Below, in pieces: positions 1 to 11,160 of a DNA stretch of 64,000 nt. Under the pieces are notes generated by a model. The model saw nothing but the letters and a program-made list of their open reading frames with translations, ran no database searches and was not told the origin of the DNA. Numbering within the stretch: the stretch's first letter is position 1; the number at the start of each line of letters is the position of its first letter. Origin of the DNA: Gracilaria domingensis (lineage: Eukaryota > Rhodophyta > Florideophyceae > Gracilariales > Gracilariaceae); assembly GCA_022539475.1 (NCBI GenBank), contig VCMS01000275.1, positions 1 through 64,000 on the forward strand, in the 5' to 3' direction. The translations under genes and the position numbers were made by a program.

Positions 1-2399
1 ACTCGCTTTAGCGGGGATGACCCTTTGCGATCATTGATTTCCTTCAAAGTTCAAGATGCTTTGACCAGATGGGTTTTCAGAGGCAGCAGCCATGTGGCTG
101 TTGGAATTCTACATAACTGGTCAGGTTGAGTCGTTGCTTCACAGCCGCCTCCAAGGAAAACACCATAGCGGATGGTACGTAAACTCCCGAAATGCGACAT
201 ACCCAATGGCGCTCTCTGTGTGGCATATTAGGAACCTACTGTGCGACGATTCGCACGGACATGTAACCCTGCGGCAGATTGCTGTCTTCCACTCCTCTAT
301 ATAGAGCTCCGTGCATGCTCGACGTATATCGCTCGCTCTCGTCGCTCTCTGTGCTAGCGTATTCTAAGTGCATCTGCTGAATTGAGCCGTTATCTATGTA
401 CCCTAGAAACCAGTGTGTATATCTTGCTCTCTCATCGATATGCTGGGGACATATAAGATAGGTCTCAACCGCGCGACTCATATCAATCGACGCCCGCGCC
501 AGGTGAGCAGATGGACTAGGCCGACGCCAGCTCGTCAGGGGGCCAGGATATAATGACTCAAATAGACTCGCTGTGCGAGATTTAACCAGGCGGTCAGTGT
601 TGCCAGCTCGTGAACGACCTGGTAAATGACGTACTCATCTAGATATATACTCCGCGTGTGTCGAGGGCATCATCGATAACAATAGACTCAACGCGTCAGA
701 CTCGCAATAGTTCATTGGTGCATGCACACGACAAGCTCGATCGCATGAGTAAACTCTTGGTCCAGCTCGCGTATCCAGCGAGCGATCCCGAGACAAACCT
801 CAGGCTCCACCACACAGTATCCTACCGGTCAGCCGTCCTGCGGATACCCAAGCCATTATGGTGAAATCGAGGACCACCCCGCCAGCACGGAGTGCGAGTA
901 CCTACTGGAGCTCGCTCCTCCATCGCCGCGCGTCGTCGCTCGCGAATGAAGGACCCCACACCGGCAATCTCTCTGTTGGTTATCTGTTTGTCGCCTCCCC
1001 ACTTGGCAACAGCGTGGCCCAAGTGTGGCTCCGCAGAACAGGAACGCTCTCTGACTGCTCGCCAGCAGAACCACAGGATATATGGCTCACGGGCGCGGAG
1101 CGCAGGACACGGACACGCAACTGCGCACCCCAAGCAGCCCCACCACCTCATAGGTACACCTCTTACGGAGCAGGACCATCGGATCACCGCCCCCGCAGGC
1201 GGAAAACGCCGAACATTGGGATAGAGGCCTTCCCCAACTGTCCGAGACGGAAGGCTTCCAGAAAACAATGGGCAAGTATCGGACAATTACCCATTAGGTT
1301 ACAGGGGAGGAGAGCTCAGTGGACGGCACCGAACCGATAGCTTTCTCAAGCATTAGTAACTAGGTAAGGTAAACGCACCCTCGGGTTTATTTAACATTGG
1401 TGACACGCGTCACTGTCCTGGACACCGGGGCAGGACCCTAATCTGGTTGAATGCAAACTATTAACGAACAGACAACTTATAAGCTTCACCATGTACATTA
1501 CTAAGCCACTGGGTTGACGCCAACAAAAGATCTATACCTTTCATGGAGCGCTTACCTAATGGTATTTGACACATTTTTTTTTTTTTTTGGGGAGCTTACC
1601 ATAATGTATTGATTGACACCGATGAGGTCCGAGTTCGCTCATAGTCGTTAAACCAACTGGCAACAGACTGTATCCGCGAACAACTTTTATTAGACCAGCA
1701 TGTCAGTCGGCAATTTCCACGTTCTAAGACAGTTCTGGTTCCATATGGCCCCCGGATCGCCATTATTGGTAAACACAAGGGTGGCCTCTACGAAAGAGAA
1801 ACCGCACGCAACACCAACCCGGTCCGGAAAACACACTCTCCAAACAAGGTGCGACTTGGGCAAAGCGGTAACAATACCGCCTATGAACCACTTGGTAGTG
1901 AGGTCACCAGCCAAACAACCTGGCCGTTATCCATTTCAGAACATCACAGGTGCGCGAACGACACATGACCTTAATGGCGAAATGGTATAGTCGACAAACA
2001 CACCGACCCCCCAAAACCGTTTCAGTCTACCTGAGTAACTTCAAGCAACCGCCCCAGGTCAAAGTTGCCAAAGCACACCGTAATTGGTCTTGGCCTTACC
2101 GGCTCCCCGTACGATCTTTACCAATTATACCACAATGTCCCCACGAGCGTCGTGATGCTAAGAAGGGGGGCAGTAGTCAATTCGTTTGAATTCGTCGCGA
2201 ACAGACCATATGGTGCAGCGACTAGCTGGAGCCGAGGAGACCAGAAACTGGAGCTCGGGACAGTACCCAATTGGGGGAAGACGAGGAATATAGGACTGAA
2301 GGGAAGACTCAGGAGCTCGGTTGAAGGGGAAGAGTTCAGAGCTCGGATCCTTGACTTCCTGAGCCATTCAGTACATGTGGTCGGTAAAGCTGGGAAGCC
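1..2399. other. No gene supported; flank of the Ty3/Gypsy fossil
   Basis: The open frames here are short, overlap on both strands, lie in GC-rich stretches and match nothing I know. A T-run lies near 1574-1588. One exact ACCANNTGGT palindrome (1887-1896) and a one-mismatch form (64-73) tie the stretch to the same motif field as the retroelement. It may be the 5' part (LTR, leader or gag) of the element that follows, but I could not pair it with a 3' repeat, so no LTR is called. Confidence 0.4.
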
Positions 2400-5300
2400 A
2401 TTAAGGCCACCCCAGCACAGGATTGACCTCAAACCTACTCCCGTCCCATCCACCAACAGCCATACGCCGCGGGGACATAAGGCCCGTGAGGTAGAGCGTG
2501 GAGGAGGTTAAGAGCGGATTGCTCCGCGAGGGGTTATAGAACGGCAAACTCGGAATGGGCTGCCTGGAGTGCTAGTTCCAAAAACGAGGAGAGACCCGTA
2601 TGAGGTTCTGCATTGACTACAGAAACTTAATGCCGGAACGGTAAGGGACTCGTATCCATCCCGAGCGATTGGGATGAATGCACGACTCCTAGGAGATGGG
2701 CGAACAATTCTTTACCACACTGGACGCGAAGCTGCGGGTATTCAGATCGAAATACCAAGAGGGTGCGCGCTGATAAGACATGCGCTTTAACATGCCACGG
2801 CAGGCCTGTATCGCGTCTTACGCAAATGCCGTTTGGTTTACGAAAACGCCCCCGCTACCCCAAAGGGCGTTTAGACATCATTACTGTCTAAAGTGAAGTG
2901 GACAACCGCATTGGTATACATAGATGACGTAGTCATCTACTCGAGGTCCATAGAGGAGCACTTCTCGCACGTCCAAGTGGTACTGCAGTTGCTACAGGAG
3001 GCAGGCGTGACCCTCAAACTACGAAAGTGTATGTTCTTCAACCAAGAGGTAGAGTACCTAGGGCATACAATAAGCCCCGGGAAACTCGAAGTGACCAAAC
3101 GGAATATCCGAGCGGTACAGGAAGCGAAGCTCCCTACGTCGCAGACGGACATACGATCCTTATAGGTCTATGCAACGTCTACCGGCGGTTCATCAAGGGG
3201 TTTTGCAAAGCATAGCCCGCACCCCTGAACCGCGAGGTTGCAAGAAGGGGCAGCCCACACACTTTGACCACTGGAAGAGCGACGAGGTAGAGCGTTCTAT
3301 ACATTGAAAGCAGCGCTTCTCTCCCCACCGGTACTGGCATTGCCCAAACGGGACTCCCGTATACACTGACACAGATGCGTCGGACGCCCAAATAGGTTGC
3401 TGCTTAATGCAGGAACAGGAGGACGCAAGCTCGCACCAATTGGTACTGGACTAGAGCTCTTAACCAAGCGGAGCAGAACTACACCGTAACGGGAAGGAAT
3501 GCTAGCGGTTGTTTGGAGTATGCTCATGCTACGTCCTTACCTATATGGTGTGCGCTTCACGCTCCGAACGGATCACGACTCCTTGAGGTGGATATTAGGC
3601 TTGGCGGACGCCTCGGGTGTCTTGGCCGATGGCGCTGAGACTATCCGGAGTTTGAGTAGATGTGCGTACCGCCCGGGGTCAAGCACCGAGTGGGATGGCA
3701 TTGTCGGTATGAATACGGCGAAGGATTGACACTGCACACACTCGAAGTGCAGTGCGAACATCGCCATGCTTAACTAAATAGAACAGCTAACCGAGTGTGT
3801 GTCAATGTAGTTCTGAAGGGATACTGGCATAGACAGTAGTACCCAAGTGGTAAGTGGAGACCCTCGCTTCTGTGGAGGAAGGTGAGAACCTACGCTCCAA
3901 TCACGTGGAATTCTTGTCGTGCGAACATCGACCGATAGGGCTGTGCAAAGACGCTCGCTGACGTACTTGGAAGGAAGATTCTCATTTGCCGGACGTCGCC
4001 CTCAACAGGTAATGGGTACCTCATCAGACGCTCACCTTTAAGACGGGAGCTCTCCAGAAGGTCGTACCAATGAAGTCATTAGAACAAAGGGTGTTATATC
4101 CTGGTCACACAACTCGCACGCTTTTCGGGACACCTGGAGCCACGCGGTTGTACTATAAAACCTTGGAGGCAATTCTAAGCTGGCCGCATATGGCTAACGA
4201 TGTATATATTTATGTGGCGCAATGCAATTCGTGCATTAAGACCCGAGGTGGTGTGGGGAAGCACAGGAAGTACCTAAAGCTATTCCCGGCGGCGGGGCCC
4301 CTGGAATTCGTAGCAATCGACATACTGGGGCCCCTGCCCAAGACTTCAGAGGGTTATCGCTTTGTAGTAGTCATAACCGACAGGTTCACAAAGCTCACCA
4401 GAGCCATACCTCTGAAGAACCAAACGACAACGACACTAGCGACAGCCTTCCTGGAGAATTGGGTCTACCCGTACGGTGCTCCCATGTACCTACTGACCGA
4501 TAACGGTTCGAACCTAGCTTCTAAGTTCTTCGAGGCGGTTTGTACAATGCTAGGGGTCAAGCACTACTTCACCACGGCCTATCATCCGCAAACAAACGGC
4601 CAAGTGGAACGCTTCAATAAGACCTAGTGGCACGCCTACGGCACTATGTCGAAGAGCACCAACCACATGGTCTGAGTATGTCCAACCATTGACATATGCG
4701 TACAACCTCCAGGTCCACAGGGTCACTCAAACAACCCCATTCGACCTGGTACTTTCGCGAACACCACATGGTATTTTCGTCCAGCCCGGACCTGACCGCT
4801 CGGAAGCGGCCGGGACACTCACACCGGCGAAGGTCAAGAGAACATACTCCAGAGGTTACGCGCCGCTTTGGCTGCTGCCAAAGTTAAGATGACAGCAGCC
4901 CAAGAACGGTATAAAGCGGACTATGACCGAACGGTGAGCAAAGTGACCAAAGTGGTAGCAGGAGACATGGTCTTCCTTGGCGTGCCACCAAAAGGTAAGC
5001 GACCAACCCTAGCGGAGATGGAAGAGGACATCCGCCTTGAGGAGGATATCAATTCTAAACTACTACCCAAGTCCACGGGACCATACAAGGTGATTCGCTC
5101 CCGATGAGCATACTGCTACGGTCATAATGGAAGGTTTGGAGAACACGGTCTCCATCGACAGGATTGTCAAGGCCGCACAACCGACGACAGCGAATACACA
5201 ACCAATAGGTGAGCCAACGCAGCAAGAAGCGGAGAGGGAGCAAATGTCTCCCATACCCCCTCCTATGATGAGTCAGCCGAGCGGTCAACCTTCCACCAGA

Positions 5301-5639
5301 GCCGTAACGGCTGACCCCACGACCCAAGCGGCACAGGAGATCGAGCCTCGGCAAGACCAACGGGTCACACCACCCACGGGGAGCCACGCACCCCATGACC
5401 AAATGGAAGAGTCACACCCTCAAGTAGACACTCAGGAGTGCGCTATTGACACCATTGTAGGTCACGAACACACCACAAAGGGTATGCGCTACCGGATAAG
5501 ATGGTATGGATGGTCGCCCGAGCACGACTCTATGGAACCACCTGGTCATATCCCTAACAACTTTATCATCCGATACTGGCGCAAACAAGGGCGAACGCCC
5601 CCACCAACTGGTATTGCTTCGCGTGGTACGCGTCGCTAA
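2400..5639 (+). mobile_element. Ty3/Gypsy chromovirus-like pol region, fossil
   Basis: This is the polymerase part of an old LTR retrotransposon. In order it shows the lead-in to a reverse transcriptase, the RT core with YIDDVVIYS near 2920 and YLGHTISPGKLEV near 3060, an RNase H tract (near 3500-3700), an integrase with a zinc-binding start (near 4100-4240), the core (AIDILGPLP near 4315, DNGS near 4500, YHPQTNGQVERF near 4580), and a chromodomain-like end (near 5430-5590, RYRIRWYGWSPEHDS). Domain order RT-RH-IN-chromodomain is that of Ty3/Gypsy chromoviruses, in which the chromodomain steers integration to chromatin. The region is broken in roughly eight to ten places, so it is an old, inactive copy. 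It converges on the minus-strand frame at 5793-8602. A purine-rich G-run directly after its last codon (about 5640-5654) could be a polypurine tract. Confidence 0.85.
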
Positions 5640-5748
5640 GGAAGGGGGGGGGGGTTATCGAAGCCGTTGAACGCCACGCTACACGAAAAGCTAACTAACT
5701 AACCTAACAGGAAAACAAAAGAAGATCAGAGATCACAATGCAAGACAC

Positions 5749-5754
5749 TTTATT
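5749..5754 (-). promoter_or_regulatory. AATAAA polyadenylation signal for the antisense frame
   Basis: The plus strand reads TTTATT, which is AATAAA on the minus strand, about 40 bp downstream of the stop of the long antisense frame and between the two convergent coding tracts. The position fits a 3' end signal for that transcript. A hexamer occurs often by chance, so support is moderate. Confidence 0.4.
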
Positions 5755-5792
5755 AGTCGAGAAGAATCCACGAGAGCGAACCACGAGGTGAC

Positions 5793-8602
5793 TTAGGAGG
5801 CCTTGGAGGACCCACGGCCACGTCCGCGTCCACGACCGGTTCCACGACCGCGACCACGTCCACGGGAGGTCCCGCGAGATGAAGCGGAACCTCCACGACC
5901 AGAGGACACCGACATAGGTCCGGCGGAGCTTCCGCCCCCGCCGCTAGCCGCGCTCGCTGGCGCACCACCACTTGGTAAGGGAGCAGAAGTACCAGCAGGT
6001 CCCGCAGGGGTACCGCTGCTGACTACCGGCATGGTATTCGCAGGACCAGTGGGTGGATGGAAGGAAGGCGGTAAGCTAGACGGAGGGATGCCACCAGAGG
6101 TCGGAGGAGCAAGACCACTAGACGGCCCTGCACCGGGGGTCAGACCAGGAGATGCGCCAACTCCCGAAGATCCAGGACCAGTAGGCGGCATAGGAGCACC
6201 GGACGTCGATGGAAGCGGAGCCGAACGGAAACAAGTTGAGAAACCACTTGGTGCTCCTGTCCCAGTACTGGCTGGAGGAAGAGGAACGTTGTGAGGACCA
6301 AGCGGAGTATGGAAAGGTGCCGAAGGATCACCACCAGGAGGTCCACCAGGAGGTTGATACTTACCAAGGCACCAAAGCCTACCATTGGGGTCGCAGGTTG
6401 CTGTGACGCAGGAGCGTACGGGTTGAAACTTTCCACAGGGGGTCGATGTAACGGCGCGTGGCCTTCCACAAGGTTGCTCAACTGACCAACATAGGCTGTC
6501 ACCTCACGGTAGAGATTGCGCTGGAAGTAGTCGCGGAACTGTCGCAGCTCAGAAGTGCGCCGCTCGTGGTGAGCAACCACGGGGAGCAAGTTGGTAAGAG
6601 TATCCACAGCGGTGAGGATGTCATTTGGACCAGGACGGTTGAAGTGCACCATCGAGGCGTGGTTGAGACGAGCCAGAGCGCTCCGTATCGCGCCACTATC
6701 ACCACCAGGGGGCACCGGATTCACCGGAAGCGACTGGAAACCAACCCGAAGAGGCCCCTGGGCAGCCCGTCCGGGAGGGTGAGCAGCCGCCTGAGGGTTC
6801 GCCGGACCACTTGGAACAGGCGCAGCCACGCTGGTCGGAGGAGTAGCCTGTACAGGTGCCGACGGAGGCAATGCGGGGGACTCATAGTTCTCGGCAGCCA
6901 CCATCACGGTATCGTCATTACCAAATGGGTCTTCGCCAGCCATGTGCTGCTGTTGGAGAGGCACGATGCTATGAACCTCCGGGTCGTAGACATCCCAACC
7001 CTGTTCAGGCCCCCAATTGTGGTTACTTACCGCAGTGAGGTAACTATCCAACTGCTGCGCAGTATATTTGGTGCCCTCGACGATGTTGGAGAGCCCCATG
7101 GCACGAATGTCGCCGACCACATCGTTGGGAATATTGAAGATACGACCAACTGGTTGAGTTCCGCTGATCCCGACAGACTTGTCAGGGCAGCGCGTGTCCC
7201 AAGTCACACCTTCCACGGAAGCCTGAAGGGCGAGGATAGCCACCATGACGGCCCACTCGCTGCGCGCGACCGACCAAACGGCATATGCGTTGTTCCTCTC
7301 GAGGGAGATGCTACTACCAAAGTACGCAAGGACCGGCGGGGTTGGCACTTCCAGCCACTGACATACTTCATAGTGGTCCCACCAAGAGGGTCGATTGACA
7401 TACCATGCCCGGCGGTTGTGGTCGCTCTGCGACCAATACTCAACGTTGTGGAACAGGAACATGGTCCGCGTACGGTTGTTACTGTGACGAACACGGCTCT
7501 CAGCCATCGCATCGGTCTCCCACCTCCCACGGTCAGTCCAATAATTGGTATCCAAAGGGCGCTCAAAGGCGACGTACTCCAGATCGACCTCGAGGTGAGT
7601 AGCAGGTTCGTCCAAGCGGTGAAGGATATCTACCAAACGGCGGAAGTAGTGGACCTCCCCATCGCAGCGGATGAAGGGTAGATCCGACGGTACGGCCACG
7701 GGGATGTAGTATAGAAACTTCGTGTGTCGCTGCCGCGCATGGAAACACTGTTGTCGACCGAACCGGCTCTGCTTCTCGCCCTTGCGTGGTGGAGGAGGTG
7801 CCATAGGCACCGCCTCCAATCGGCGACAATCCCAACGGGCAATTGTGGTATACTGCGTGAGACCCATGTGGCGGAACCGCAAGGGACAGAATGAGGAACT
7901 GATGTGGAAAGGCCAGTTCCCCAGAGCGACCAATTCGGCGGAGATATCGGCAAAGCGTGCACCATAGTGGGCATGCGGCTGCCCGTGCGTCCTGCTAAGG
8001 TCATGAGGATTCAGCTGTTGAGCCTCCACCGTACCGGCCACCGCAAGAGAGTTAAGGTTGCTCGGACCCGCGACGGCCGCGTAGGGATCATACCCACCGC
8101 GACCGTAATGGTCTTGACGAGAGCGCGTATTCGACCGCGTGTTAGGCTTGAAGATGCCACCGCCGCGGCCGCGCGCTACCCCAGGGGTCTTGCCAGACAT
8201 CCTCGACCGGGCGGCAACAGTTTCACGAACCGAACGGTTGACCTCCGGCGAGGGGGAGACTTCAGAAGCCGAATATCCCTTTATAGGGTCGTAGTGCGGC
8301 TCCTCCAATACCAAGTGGTTGGCCACCACGGGGGCCTCGGCGCCCGATGGAAAGGACACGGGTGTACCGGTCTGGGACGGCAGACAGGGCTGCGAAGAGT
8401 CAACCACGTGGTAATTCGGTTGAAACGGCGCCGTCTCACCCCCGGGGTCCACCACACCGGGAAGGGCGCGAGTGGTGCCCTCCTCGGCACCGTCTTCACG
8501 GCGTTCGAACGTCATCGACCACCCCGTTGGGGAAGCGGGTTGATCACCCATGAGGTATAAAAGGCGCGAGTTGGAGCGAGAGCGTGCCACGGAGGATACC
8601 AA
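5793..8602 (-). mobile_element. Long antisense frame beside the Ty3/Gypsy pol; unknown protein with Arg/Gly-rich tail
   Basis: A minus-strand coding tract of about 2.8 kb, mostly open (about one break), against the decayed pol next to it. The product is not recognised. Its first ~170 residues are Pro/Gly/Arg-rich. A middle region of ~350 residues is rich in Trp, Tyr and His and looks folded, and is followed by a Pro/Ala/Gly-rich linker. The end carries RGRGRG repeats typical of RNA- or ssDNA-binding tails. The first Met could be at 8602 or at 8551 (MGDQPAS). An AATAAA signal lies about 40 bp past the stop. Antisense extra frames between pol and the 3' LTR are known in some plant Gypsy elements, so it may belong to the element (a Gag-like or accessory protein) or be an independent gene. 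Treated here as part of the fossil. Confidence 0.5.
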
Positions 8603-10126
8603 CCGAGAGGGGGAACACCACCAATTGGATGACTAGATGAGACCTGAGGGGTCACAGAGAACGGGCACGCCGCTCGAGCGAGCTGACACACCGTGAAAAT
8701 GACCAGGGTTGTGCGCCGGCTGGACGGGTGCCGTGAACCAGGGAGGTCACAACCACCCCAGAGGGAACCTAAGGGACGGAAGGAGACCGCGAGGAACCAG
8801 GTGGAGGGGCGCTGAACGCCGCGCAGTCGGGTAAACCCCTCGGCTGGACCTGAATCAAGCCTGAACACCACGATGAGGCAGACCACTAGGTAGAAACGGC
8901 GTCAGCACCGGTACGGTCACGAAGTCTGAAGAGCCACGGGCAGGAGTCTCCTCACCCTCGACGCGGCCGCCCAAGGCAACGACACCCCAGTGGCGTTGCA
9001 CCCCAGTGGCGCCCTCACTCAAGCAGAGAAACAGTACGTGTCGGAACCAACGAAGTATCACCTCAGTACGGCACGGGACCAAGTGGCCAACGAAGAATAG
9101 GAGCGACACCACGAGGGGGCGGTGTGCCGATCGGTTGACAACTGCGAACCCCACCGACGGGAGGCTCGAAACCAACTGGTAAGCCGGGACTAACCCGCCC
9201 AGGGGGAGGACGGATAGGGGAAGATGGAGTGGCGGACTCCTCCGGGAGGGACCGAAGAGGCGAAGACAACCACGTGGTACCAGACGCGCGACAAGATCAA
9301 CCTGAATGGTCGCGGTTCGCGGTTTCGCGTTCCAATACCACGAGGGATGTAAGGTACGGTCGCGCCTACCACAGGGGGTACGGCGGCGTGGGTAATGGCG
9401 CTGCAGTGCATGTGGCGAACCGCGCCGTGCACCGCGCCATCTTCGCGTCATCGCGAGACGCGCCGTGCGCCAGGCGATGCGCGCCGACGACCGTTTGGTG
9501 AAAAGGCGGCAAACGCCGTGGGAACTTCGCACCCACGGGGCGTGCCTGTCGGTAGGAGGGGGGTCTGTAGTATAGCTCGGCCCGATCAACGGGGGCTCTA
9601 CAAGACCAAGTGGTGACGTCACGGGCTCCCGGGCACGTGTGTCTACTGTACCACGTGGGACGCGCAAGCGCAGGCTTGGACAAGACTAATTAGTCTATTT
9701 TCGTTAATTTAGAATTAATATTTACTAGGTAGTGTAGATATGTGGCCGGGGTGGTGCACCACAAATGCACCTCCCGGTGGCCCACGTGGCACTAGGCCCG
9801 TGAGAGCCGGAGGGGTGCTCGGGTGTACTAAACCCCCGAGACGCCAACCTCCCACACCAAATGGTAAAGTCAAGCACCAACTAGGCTAATTTGACACCAG
9901 TTCGGTTCTACAGTCACCAATTGGTAAGTCTAGTAGTCCTCTAATAGTTTTGCTGACCTCGAGGGTTATACGTGCCTGCCGCACACCAGTGCAGGCGTAT
10001 TTACCACTTGGTCACAGTGCACTATAGGCAACGGCGGGTGCTGCCGACCTATTAGTGTCACGCGTTTCACTCCTCCGCCGGGTCGAGCCCACGCAGGGCT
10101 CCCCACTAGCAGCTCGCACCGATCGG
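8603..10126. other. GC-rich flank of the retroelement, no gene supported
   Basis: Frames here, including a 270-residue minus-strand one at 8855-9667, are Arg/Pro-rich, overlap open frames on the other strand and resemble nothing. They look like by-products of GC-rich sequence. The stretch holds at least six exact ACCANNTGGT palindromes and upstream sequence of the long minus-strand frame. An AT-rich island lies at about 9685-9725. It could be leader or LTR sequence, but no direct repeat partner was found. Confidence 0.4.
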
Positions 10127-10690
10127 TTATACCACACTGATGTTGTCGTTCTCTCCCATTATGTGGCCGAGGTATGATAAGTATATAAGGACCTCAAATG
10201 GGTTCACAGCTGTTGGTGGGATGAACACTGTCGTCTTCAGAACCTGCTTTTTCCTGGTCATGAAATAACCAACCAGGCATCGCACCGGTAGGTATATATC
10301 CATATCCATAAAGAGAAGGAAAAAATCGTGGTGTCTCTGGTCCTCATCCCCGTCCTTCTTGTCAAGAAGCTTCGTTACAAGATATCGTTGTTCCACAGGT
10401 TTGTTATTCACAACACTCTTTCGCAGCTGTTGCAGTGTCAAGTTCTGCAAATTCTTGGAGTTAGTGGCCTCCTCAAACATCTTCCTTGCCTCCGGAATAT
10501 CCTTGTAGTTCTCGGCGCAGAACTCTATTAGCCCTCTAAACCCCACGTCCCGTGGCCGACCAGGTCCTCCATCGCTGTTTGCCAAAGCATCGCGAAGAAC
10601 AAAGAAAAGTCTGACATATGCATGGAACGCCGGAGGCGGAGCACTCATGTCGATAGGATGTATCTCCTCTCCATCATCGGTGGAATCCAT
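10127..10690 (-). CDS. Hypothetical protein, 187 residues
   Basis: An open frame with a clear start (MDSTDDGEEIHPIDMSAPPP) and natural-looking amino acid use. The acidic N-terminus is followed by an all-helix-looking middle (RGLIEFCAENYKDIPEARK, LQNLTLQQLRKSVVNN) and a hydrophobic C-terminal third (FFLLFMDMDIYLPVRCLVGYF). It matches no family I recognise. A GC-rich block 38 bp upstream of its ATG is almost the same as the one upstream of the unrelated gene at 50647, which suggests a promoter. It ends about 115 bp from the motif field of the retroelement. It may be a host gene; it could also be cargo of a transposon, because a transposase remnant lies just upstream at 10856. Confidence 0.5.
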   Translation of the reverse strand: MDSTDDGEEIHPIDMSAPPPAFHAYVRLFFVLRDALANSDGGPGRPRDVGFRGLIEFCAENYKDIPEARKMFEEATNSKNLQNLTLQQLRKSVVNNKPVEQRYLVTKLLDKKDGDEDQRHHDFFLLFMDMDIYLPVRCLVGYFMTRKKQVLKTTVFIPPTAVNPFEVLIYLSYLGHIMGENDNISVV

Positions 10691-10727
10691 CGCTTCAGCG
10701 CAAACAACGGAGAACAGCTTTTAAATG

Positions 10728-10806
10728 GCGACTTATGCCGGGCACCCCCGCTTTCGGCAGCTCCTCCCAGCGCACTGCCAGTCTCGTCCGTGTCCGTGTC
10801 GCCTCC
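10728..10806 (-). promoter_or_regulatory. GC-rich upstream module shared with 50490-50572
   Basis: Read on the minus strand this block (CACGGACACGGACGAGACTG onward, ending GTCGCCATTTAAAAG) matches the plus strand at about 50490-50575 at roughly 90 percent by eye. In both places it lies less than 75 bp upstream of an ATG, and it ends in a TATA-like ATTTAAA (ATGTAAA in the other copy). The two downstream proteins are unrelated. The simplest reading is a duplicated promoter; a transposon end is the alternative. Confidence 0.45.
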
Positions 10807-10855
10807 CTTCTGAGGTCAGTGTCCGTGCCGCTTCGAGCGGCTGCGATAGCGCCGC

Positions 10856-10957
10856 GTGTCGGCCACGTCGCGATTCGGAGCTATTGCAAAGGTCGCGTAT
10901 TGTGCTAATAGTCGCGGACCAAGTGGGTGTGAAGCGGCAGTTTTCTCTAGTTTGATA
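10856..10957 (+). pseudogene. C-terminal scrap of a Plavaka-like transposase
   Basis: About 34 codons (SRFGAIAKVAYCANSRG, then CEAAVFSSL) match the last codons of the transposase gene ending at 49831. The following DNA also matches (GTGTGCAGCGAA, CACTGCC, then the GC-rich hairpins). It is the 3' end of a second copy of that transposon, cut off on its left side next to the module at 10728-10806. Confidence 0.65.
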
Positions 10958-10975
10958 TATGTGCACGGCGTGTGC

Positions 10976-11160
10976 AGCGAACTCACTGCCGGAAGTGCCG
11001 GGAGGAGTGTTTTGGGAGGTCTCCAGAATGTGGCCCGAACGTGCCTGCGGGCGGGGGGGTCCGGTCGTGTTAGGGTACCTACCCTAACATGCCCGCGGGC
11101 GGGGGGGTCCGGTCGTTTTAGGGTACCTACCCTAACACGACCGACCCCCCCCCCCCTCCC
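10976..11160. repeat. GC-rich palindromic units, transposon 3' end
   Basis: Two units of the type CCCGCGGGCGGGGGGGTCC followed by a TTAGGGTA/TACCCTAA palindrome. They correspond to the array at 49848-50286 and follow the same transposase scrap. The start CACTGCCGG at about 10984 is the match of the inverted-repeat end at 49855. The TTAGGGTA element is palindromic and not in tandem, so I do not read it as telomeric. Confidence 0.6.

Larger units (their letters stand above)
1887..10012. repeat. Dispersed palindrome ACCANNTGGT, 17 exact copies
   Basis: Exact copies begin at 1887, 3435, 4662, 4763, 5537, 5603, 5967, 6243, 7145, 8310, 8403, 9171, 9269, 9605, 9856, 9916 and 10003. Many one-mismatch copies also occur, for example at 64, 6931, 8610, 8790, 9066 and 9649. 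Eight fixed bases predict about 0.1 copy in this span. Copies fall in both converging coding tracts and in flanking non-coding DNA, so they are not explained by one protein repeat. The core CANNTG is an E-box; the two middle bases vary. After 10.1 kb I saw only one near match (10918). Confidence 0.75.

Noticed and set aside
6458-7681. 407-codon plus-strand open frame
   Set aside because: It lies opposite the long minus-strand frame, is Arg/His/Val-rich and has no motifs; it is a shadow of the GC-rich coding strand.
8855-9667. 270-codon minus-strand frame in the GC-rich flank
   Set aside because: Arg/Pro/Ser-rich, open frames on both strands overlap it, no known motif; composition explains it.
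1-10126. Paired LTRs around the Ty3/Gypsy fossil
   Set aside because: Compared flanks by eye for long direct repeats and found none I could defend; a dot plot of 1-2400 against 5640-10126 would settle it.
11047-11145. TTAGGG words as an internal telomere tract
   Set aside because: They occur singly inside palindromes of transposon-end hairpins, not in tandem.
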